NCBI GenBank assembly: GCA_021836665.1
Contig: JAKBHQ010000447.1
Span: forward strand, 1 to 6,232
Length of the DNA stretch: 6,232 nt
Reading direction: 5' to 3'
Source of the DNA: Thermoplasmata archaeon
GTDB lineage: Bacteria > Actinomycetota > Acidimicrobiia > Acidimicrobiales > Acidimicrobiaceae
The position numbers and the translations under genes were made by a program. Of this stretch, positions 1 to 5,200 are shown in pieces; within the stretch, counting starts at the first letter, position 1, and each line of letters starts with the position of its first letter. The notes under the pieces are model-generated. The model ran no database searches. It saw only the letters and a program-made list of their open reading frames with translations, and was not told where the DNA came from.

Positions 1-247
1 GCCCTCGCCTCACTTATTAAATTCCGCCTCTTTACTTACCTGGTCAGCAAGTTCTAAAGACCGCAACTTTTAGATCTCTCCTCCGGCCTAGAAGGCTAAC
101 TTATCGAAACCCGCAGGATGCTAAATTAAAAGTGCAAGTGTCATAGTCCTCGTTGTCGCTCTAGAAAAGTTTCTCTCCGTAATCGTGGCACGCTCGCTGG
201 ACCGATCCGAGCTGGGCCGCTACTAGGCTGCGGATTGATTGCGCTCC
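1..247. other. Left-edge stretch with no recognisable gene
   Basis: About 250 bases upstream of the repeat-peptide gene carry no credible reading frame on either strand and no RNA gene or riboswitch that I recognise. The sequence is mixed in composition, with AT-rich patches near 11-35 and 120-132. It presumably contains the promoter of the downstream small gene. The best -10-like candidate is TAGGCT at 224-229, with no convincing -35 partner, so I do not call a promoter. Confidence 0.5.
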
Positions 248-249
248 TG

Positions 250-255
250 AGGAGG
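250..255 (+). promoter_or_regulatory. Strong Shine-Dalgarno for the repeat-peptide gene
   Basis: AGGAGG lies 4 bases before the ATG at 260, within TGAGGAGGGACC. The TGA at 248-250 is in frame with that ATG, so the reading frame cannot extend upstream. The ATG at 260 is therefore the first possible start, and it sits directly behind a near-consensus ribosome binding site. This is the main reason to believe the repetitive frame is translated. Confidence 0.65.
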
Positions 256-259
256 GACC

Positions 260-487
260 ATGGCTGCAAGCGACGATAAGTCCAGTCAAGCGACCGTTAT
301 GGGTGGAAAAGACGCCCTGTCTGAAGACGTTATGGGCGGAACAGACGCCCTACCTGAGGATGAAATGGGCGGACCAGATGCTATGTCTGAAGACGTCATG
401 GGCGGAACAGACGCCCTACCTGAGGATGAAATGGGCGGACCAGATGCTATGTCTGAAGACGTCATGGGAAGTTCTGAAAAAAAGTAA
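260..487 (+). CDS. Small acidic repeat peptide, 75 aa, unknown function (possible multi-core peptide precursor)
   Basis: I do not recognise this protein. A 13-residue N-terminus (MAASDDKSSQATV) precedes five exact-length 11-residue repeats (residues 14-68) of pattern MGG-x-DA-(L/M)-(S/P)-ED-(V/E), then a short tail MGSSEKK. It has 20 Asp/Glu against 4 Lys, and no Cys, aromatic, Ile, Arg or His residues. It has no signal peptide or membrane segment and is probably disordered. Repeats 2-3 and 4-5 are identical pairs. Each repeat supplies Ser, Thr or Lys next to Asp/Glu, and a GG preceded by a hydrophobic or acidic residue. This would fit a repeated-core RiPP precursor such as a graspetide, or serial double-glycine cleavage, but no ATP-grasp, radical SAM, protease or transporter gene is present here. 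An acidic DNA-mimic or a simple repeat-expanded hypothetical protein are alternatives. Start choice rests on the strong Shine-Dalgarno and an in-frame stop at 248-250. Overlapping open frames in other phases are explained by the repeat unit being a multiple of three. Confidence 0.6.
   Translation: MAASDDKSSQATVMGGKDALSEDVMGGTDALPEDEMGGPDAMSEDVMGGTDALPEDEMGGPDAMSEDVMGSSEKK
299..463 (+). repeat. Five tandem 33-bp units inside the small gene
   Basis: Units run 299-331, 332-364, 365-397, 398-430 and 431-463, each starting ATGGG(C/T)GGA and each encoding 11 residues. A partial sixth start (ATGGG) follows at 464. Units alternate between two types (TDALPEDE and PDAMSEDV), with the first being a hybrid-like KDALSEDV. 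The period keeps the reading frame, so copy number can change without breaking the protein. Confidence 0.95.
332..463 (+). repeat. Perfect 66-bp tandem duplication (two copies)
   Basis: Bases 332-397 and 398-463 are identical by direct reading, including synonymous positions. Each copy is a pair of the two 33-bp unit types. The absence of any silent difference points to a recent duplication, or to ongoing homogenisation by slippage or recombination. Confidence 0.95.
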
Positions 488-595
488 ATCACTAGGACCG
501 TATCGACAACTGCTCTGCGCCAGCTTCGTCGGTCGATTCGCTGTTCGTTGCTCTGATGGACGCGAAGCACTAGCCAGAACTTAAAAGGGCCGTCG

Positions 596-631
596 TGAGC
601 GGGGGATCGTCAATTAACGATCCCCCGCTCA
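596..631. terminator. Perfect 15-bp hairpin, possible U-less terminator of the repeat-peptide gene
   Basis: TGAGCGGGGGATCGT (596-610) is exactly complementary to 617-631, with a 6-base loop, CAATTA. It lies about 110 bases after the stop codon of the small gene. No T-run follows on either strand, so it is not a classical intrinsic terminator. Strong hairpins without a U-tract have been proposed as terminators in actinobacteria. A structured RNA element is the alternative. Confidence 0.45.
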
Positions 632-657
632 GAAGGCTTAGGCTCTCGGGCAACTTT

Positions 658-679
658 AGCCGGACGTCTATGTCCGGCT
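658..679. other. 8-bp perfect hairpin AGCCGGAC/GTCCGGCT
   Basis: AGCCGGAC (658-665) pairs with GTCCGGCT (672-679) across the loop GTCTAT. It follows the 596-631 hairpin by 26 bases and has no U-tract after it (TCCCAGG). It may be a second element of a tandem termination region or part of a larger folded RNA. Confidence 0.5.
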
Positions 680-776
680 TCCCAGGTTCTTCCTAATTGC
701 TTGCCGGTACCAACGCCTTCACAGCTACTGATGTCGCGTCATACCTGTTTGAGTTTTTCAGTCTCCAACCCTCGAC

Positions 777-818
777 AACAGCGATAGGCTGCTTGCAAAC
801 AAGCAGCCTATCGCTGTT
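777..818. repeat. Perfect 19-bp inverted repeat with 4-base loop
   Basis: AACAGCGATAGGCTGCTTG (777-795) is exactly complementary to 800-818, separated only by CAAA. No U-tract follows on either strand. The stem is long and error-free, which is unlikely by chance. It may be a U-less terminator, a processed stem of a non-coding RNA or a cruciform-forming DNA site. It disrupts the plausibility of the open frames that cross it (about 693-1018, both strands), which I do not call as genes. Confidence 0.6.
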
Positions 819-982
819 ATTACGCGTTGATTCAAAGTGTTCACTCGTTTCACTTCTCTGTGCGGAGTTTCTTGCCCTTTGTGGATTTTGCCCTCGCCTA
901 AGTGATCGTAATGCTTCGCATAGGACACGTCGCTGTTTATGTATCTGTAGAAAAACGAACTCAGCTGGAAACATATAGCCAA

Positions 983-1071
983 GGGGGATACGACGCCAAT
1001 GCTTGTCGTACTCCCCACTGTTGCGATCTAGAAGCCTTTAAGCTTCGGCGACGCTCGCAAAGAGCTCGTCG
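983..1071. other. Cluster of three further hairpins
   Basis: First, GGGGGATACGAC (983-994) pairs with GTCGTACTCCCC (1005-1016) with one A-C mismatch and one G-U. Second, GAAGC (1031-1035) pairs with GCTTC (1042-1046). Third, CGACGCTC (1049-1056) pairs with 1062-1071 with a two-base bulge and loop GCAAA. With the stems at 596-818 this makes a roughly 480-base segment unusually rich in potential secondary structure. I cannot assign it to a known RNA family. Confidence 0.35.
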
Positions 1072-1140
1072 TATGTAAGTTCTTCAAGCAGTCTCTTCAA
1101 TAAACACCTCGACTTATCCATTCAACCAAGTTTGCCCCGA

Positions 1141-1165
1141 TGAGCTGGACCCCAGAAACTGGACC
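1141..1165. mobile_element. Possible insertion-sequence end relic (IS3-like), single end only
   Basis: The segment begins TGAGCTGGACCCCAGAAACT and continues GGACC. It resembles the outer ends of some IS3-family elements, which often start TG and carry paired TGGACC-type blocks; here CTGGACC occurs at 1145-1151 and 1159-1165. No transposase reading frame follows, and no matching inverted copy is seen elsewhere in the window. At best it is a solo end or a degraded remnant. The resemblance is from memory of IS ends. Confidence 0.2.
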
Positions 1166-1166
1166 A

Positions 1167-1830
1167 CTGATATGAGAGTATGGACATGACTTGCTGCAAA
1201 GGTAAAGGTGCCACGATTTTACTCAAGAGATTCTCGAAAAAGTGTCTGCAAAAATGTGCTCTTAAGTAGAAGGCCGCAGCGCTTTCCAGGAAATATGGTA
1301 TTTGGTATATAGAATCTCGAATGGATTAGCAGAACGGAACAAATAGTTATTTACGATCCCGTTCGGACCACAAAATCTCACTTTTAAAAAACTTTTGACT
1401 ACCCTGCTACTGAAGACTGCAAGAGCTTCACATAATTCTCTTTTGCTGATCTAGAAGTACTAATGAGCAGGCGAAGTATCGACGTCAGCACCGCGATGGC
1501 GACATTAGCCACTATGGAATTAGTAATTGTTTGGCGACATTGGATTTCTGGCCATCTTTACGAATGCCTCAGGGGTTTCTGCTGCCAGATTAATCAGGCC
1601 TATGAAGGGTGCCGCCTAAAGTCGCATTTTTAAATCTGCAGCTTCTAAATGCAAAGCCCGTCAAAAGTGAGCAGTTGCCCGGGCGCGCTACACTAAGTTC
1701 CGACATTAATTGGCTGCTGACTTAGCTTAGGTTGTCCTCGTACGAGGAACACAATACACAGTAGCGACGACTAGGACCTCAGCTGGTGTACCCTCTTCCC
1801 AACCACATCGAAATACTTTTGTCCGACCCA
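1167..1830. other. About 660 bases without a recognisable gene
   Basis: This stretch is visibly AT-richer than the helicase gene and is broken by stops in all frames. Scattered short frames on the minus strand (for example 1399-1512) have no ribosome binding site. I see no tRNA, rRNA, CRISPR repeat or protein remnant that I can name. It may be decayed sequence between accessory genes or it may hold an unannotated RNA. Confidence 0.5.
1735..1748. repeat. 14-bp perfect palindrome
   Basis: TCCTCGTACGAGGA is its own reverse complement, centred between 1741 and 1742. It has the size and form of an operator for a dimeric regulator, but no promoter or divergent gene is next to it, so its role is unknown. 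Confidence 0.35.
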
Positions 1831-1837
1831 ACATTGT

Positions 1838-1964
1838 CGAGGCGACCGGCAGAATTATCACCTCGCCGGTTTTCTTCAATGGCCTGCGTAAAGAAGACTT
1901 CAAGCCGCAGCAGAATTCTGACGTCAGTTGAGACCTAGACAGGAGAAACTTGTCGGTCGCCTCG
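1838..1964. repeat. 11-bp inverted repeat flanking a terminator-like hairpin
   Basis: CGAGGCGACCG (1838-1848) recurs inverted as CGGTCGCCTCG (1954-1964), about 105 bases apart. The left arm overlaps the 1845-1877 hairpin, so the two could form competing structures. The match is short and could be chance. Confidence 0.3.
1845..1877 (+). terminator. Weak intrinsic-terminator-like hairpin with T-tract
   Basis: ACCGGC (1845-1850) pairs with GCCGGT (1865-1870) across a 14-base loop and is followed by TTTTCTTC (1870-1877, sharing one T with the stem). This is the only GC-rich stem with a T-run that I noticed in the intergenic region. It would end plus-strand transcription before the helicase operon. 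The short stem and large loop make it weak. Confidence 0.3.
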
Positions 1965-2119
1965 GCTGCCAGCTCGCGACCGCCTGGCGATCAGAGGGCT
2001 GGAATCGCACAGATTGATTCCCGCAGACGCTGTACAAGTCGGCAGCATCTGTCTCTTGACAAAGTTCCCAATGCGGAAATCGAAAAGTGCCGGGTAAAGC
2101 TGTAATCTTCAAGGCCCCC

Positions 2120-2125
2120 TAATAT
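2120..2125 (+). promoter_or_regulatory. Candidate -10 element TAATAT for the helicase transcript
   Basis: TAATAT lies 38 bases before the mini-ORF ATG, which would give a leader of about 30 bases containing the Shine-Dalgarno. No clear -35 hexamer sits 16-18 bases upstream. A perfect TTGACA at 2056-2061 is too far away for this -10 and has no good -10 of its own. Confidence 0.3.
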
Positions 2126-2147
2126 CCATAGAAATGTTTAGGCAGTC

Positions 2148-2156
2148 GGAGGGGGA
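2148..2156 (+). promoter_or_regulatory. Strong Shine-Dalgarno serving the mini-ORF, not the helicase ATG
   Basis: GGAGGGGGA ends 6 bases before the ATG at 2163 (a GTG at 2160 in the same frame is closer). The helicase ATG at 2213 lies more than 50 bases away and has only a weak GAAG at 2207-2210. The best ribosome binding site therefore feeds the mini-ORF. Confidence 0.5.
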
Positions 2157-2162
2157 GTCGTG

Positions 2163-2216
2163 ATGGCAGCATCTGGGCGTTCGCTGGGCATAGCCGAGAA
2201 TGTAGCGAAGCAATGA
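2163..2216 (+). CDS. 17-codon leader mini-ORF overlapping the helicase start (ATGA)
   Basis: The frame encodes MAASGRSLGIAENVAKQ and stops at TGA 2214-2216, which overlaps the helicase ATG at 2213-2215. It has a strong Shine-Dalgarno at ideal spacing, while the helicase start has almost none. The simplest reading is translational coupling: ribosomes finish the mini-ORF and reinitiate on the helicase. The peptide itself shows no recognisable motif. Its first four residues (MAAS) match the start of the repeat peptide at 260, which may only reflect favourable early codons. An alternative is that it is the displaced true N-terminus of the helicase through a one-base change. Against that, the family's conserved N-terminal region begins normally in the downstream frame. 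Confidence 0.4.
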   Translation: MAASGRSLGIAENVAKQ

Positions 2217-5200
2217 ATATCGCAGGAAACAGCACCGAGAGGGTATCAGACCTCGAGCCAGGCCGGGTGGAGGCCATTGAGCGGGCCCAGCGGTTTTGGG
2301 TCACTCAGCTGTTGGACCTGACTGGGAAAAACACACTGCTGTACTACCGAGACCTGAAGGTCGGTACGCTCGATCTTGGGCCAGGCTCATCGGCTAGCGA
2401 AGTGGCGGTCGAGCAGCTGCTCAGCTTGCACCCGGTGACGATGACGGCGCTTTTCGGGGAGAAAGGCCAGGCTGAGGCGTCGAAGCGTGTCCGAACGATC
2501 CGTGCTAAGGCCACCGAAAACTTTGAAGAACGGGGTCTTCGAACGCTGTTTTTGGCCTGGGGAATGGCCACATGGACTAACGACCGCAAAACAGGGGACC
2601 CAGCTGCGCCAGTGCTTTTGCGTCAGGCCGATCTGACGCCGCGGGGCCGCGCCGAGGAAAGCTTCGACCTGGTGCTAACGGAAGAATGGGAGATCAACCC
2701 CACCCTGCTTTATGTCCTCAACCAGGATTTCGAGTTAAATATGGACGCAGAGGAGCTGCTCGACCTGCTCGACGATAATGGCGCGGGAGCTCCGGACCCG
2801 ACCGCGCTGTTAAACCGATTGGCCAAAGCTGCTTCCACAGTAGAGGGTTTCTCGATCGCACCTCGCATGGTGTTAGGCAACTTTTCTTATGCCAAGCGGG
2901 AAATGGTGAAGGACATCGAGAACGGTATGGACGCCCTGGTCGCTTCCGATTTACTCTGCGCGATTGCCGGCCATCTCCCCGCCCAGCAGGCCATCCGGGA
3001 CCGCCAGGTACAGGTACAGGTATCAGAGCCTGACCGAGTGGCCCCGCAGGACGAGTTCTTGGTGCTCGATGCTGACTCATCCCAGAGTTACGTAATCAAC
3101 GCGGCCGTCCAGGGCAACGACCTAGTGGTTGAGGGTCCGCCGGGGACTGGAAAGACTCAGACGATTGTAAATTTGATCGCCACCTTGTCGGCACAGGGCA
3201 AGAAGGTGCTTTTCGTTGCAGAGAAAAGGGCCGCCATCGATGCCGTGGTAGACAAACTAGCCTCCAACGGCCTCGCAGATCTGGTACTTGACTTGCATGA
3301 AGGGGTGGCTTCGAAGCGCAAGCTGGCTCAGGACCTGGCCAAGGCGCTGGCGAATGCTTCCAGCATCGGCCTTCCCGATGTGGCTAGCGTGCAGCGGACT
3401 TTGATTCGGCGTCGGGCAGATCTGGTCCGCCACGATAACGCTCTGCACTCCCAGCGACAGCCGTGGGGCCTCTCGGTGTACCAGGCGCAGGCTCGACTGA
3501 TCGGAGTTCCTGAAACACAGCGGTCGGTCCAGCGGCTACGCGGTGCGGAACTCAAGGCACTCGGAGCAGAGGCTTACGAGCAGACCCGCGAAATCTTGCG
3601 GGAGTACGTCAACATGGGAGGGCTCGGCTTGTCCGTGGTTACAAGCCCATGGGCAGCCGCTCTAGCCGCCGGGACTATCTCAAACCCGACTGAGGCCCAA
3701 GCCGCTTTGAATGCGGCCTCGAAAGTGTCAGCCCAAACCTGGCCACAAATCTCCGTCCGCCTCTCGAATCTGCTTTCCGATTGCGGGCTGCGACCGCCGC
3801 AGTATGTGGCCAGCTGGTCTCGGGTCTTTCAGCTCCTTGACAGAGCGAAGGTCACCCTCGACATGTTCGAACCTACAATTTACAACCTGCGCCTAGGGCA
3901 GCTCGCTAAGGCAATGGCTCCCGCCTCCAAGGCCGGATCGCGCTTCGTCGGCTCCATGATCAATAGTGACTACCGGACAGCCAAGAAGCAACTGCGCAGC
4001 TGCTTAAAGGCTGGCGTGGAAGTGTCTTCCGCCCGCCTGCTGGAGGCCGTGACCACTGCATCTGCCCAGGCAGAGAGGTGGGCTCAGGTCAGCATCGACG
4101 GAGGCTCGCCTCGCCTGCCATTGGGCTTAGTTGGGACCGAGGATGCCTACGAGCAGCTGTCCAGCGAGCTCCGAGCGCTGGGTGCCTACGTTGGGTCCGA
4201 CCTGGAGCATCTGGAGCTTGAGGCGCTCGGCAAACTTCTCAATTCTCTGGCTGCGGACACCGAGACGGTTTCCAAACTGCCGGAGCTCACCCGTCTCCGG
4301 GCCAACCTGTGTCGGGCCGGGCTTGCATGCCTCGTCGACGACTTAACCGCTCGCAACATCGACGTGGACAGCGCCCTAGCCGCTCTCGAATCCGTCTGGA
4401 TTGCGTCTATCCTGGAGGACATTTCTATCAATGATCCGGCGGTCGGCACCTTCGATGGCGCTGCCATTAGCCTCAACGTCAGCGAGTTCATTACCGCTGA
4501 CAATAGTCACATCGCATCTGGTCCCCAACGGGTGCGTCGCGCCGTCGCCGAGCGGATCACAGCCGTACGCGACCAGTTCCCTGACCAATCTCAGCTGGTC
4601 ACCAAGCAAGCGGCGCTCACGCGGCGGTTCATGCCAATGCGCAATCTATACCAGGCCGCCCCAGACGTACTCGGCGCACTCAAGCCTTGCTGGGTCATGT
4701 CGCCACTAGTCGTCTCTCAACTGCTACCCATGCAGCGTTGCTTCGATGTTGCCATCTTCGACGAGGCATCTCAGGTAACCCCGCACGACGCCGCTGGGGT
4801 GATCGCCAGGGCTGACCGCGTCATCGTCGCCGGCGACACCAAGCAGTTACCTCCGACCAGTTTCTTTTCGCCCTCCGGCGGTGGAGTCGACGATGAGGAG
4901 GCCGAAGCAGCTTTGGACACCTCAGTTCTGGCTGATGTCGAGTCGGTCCTAGACCAGCTGACCGCCATCCTTCCCCCACCCGTCGGGACCCGCACACTCC
5001 GTTGGCACTACCGCTCCAAGGACGAAAAACTTATTGCCTTCTCTAACTCCCAAGCGTCACTTTACGACTATAACATGACCACCTTCCCAGGAGTTGGAAT
5101 CGATGATCCGATCCGACACGTATACGTTCCGTGGCGATCGGGGCAAGTGGGCGAGGAAGACTCCGCTTCCGACGAGGTCAACACGGTAGTCGCTCTTATC

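Noticed and set aside
286..584. Overlapping open frames in other phases and on the minus strand across the repeat gene (93-94 codons).
   Set aside because: The 33-bp unit is a multiple of three, so a stop-free unit keeps several phases open. These frames lack the strong Shine-Dalgarno of the frame starting at 260.
1..899. Direct repeat GCCCTCGCCT at 1-10 and 890-899, considered as a possible target-site or attachment-site pair.
   Set aside because: Only 10 bases match and the sequence diverges at once on the flank that can be compared; no integrase or element boundary supports it.
693..1018. Open frames of 86-93 codons on both strands, including a plus-strand TTG frame starting MLAGTNAF.
   Set aside because: They overlap one another on both strands, run through the perfect 19-bp hairpin, lack good ribosome binding sites and resemble no family I know.
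1399..1512. Minus-strand GTG frame of 37 codons with a hydrophobic start (MANVAIAVLTSILRLLIS), reminiscent of small membrane toxins.
   Set aside because: No Shine-Dalgarno precedes the GTG and nothing else supports expression; short hydrophobic frames arise by chance.
1735..1748. Resemblance of the TCCTCGTACGAGGA area to the 23S rRNA sarcin-ricin loop.
   Set aside because: Only a few bases of similarity; the flanking sequence is not rRNA, and a perfect palindrome is not what that loop looks like.
2056..2061. Perfect -35-like TTGACA upstream of the helicase.
   Set aside because: At 17-18 bases downstream the sequence is ATCGAA/TCGAAA, a poor -10, and it is too far from the TAATAT at 2120.
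1950..2105. Plus-strand TTG frame of 51 codons preceded by AGGAGAAAC.
   Set aside because: The ribosome binding site is reasonable, but the protein (SVASAASSRPPGDQRAG...) has no recognisable motif and the frame overlaps a structured region; not enough to call a gene.
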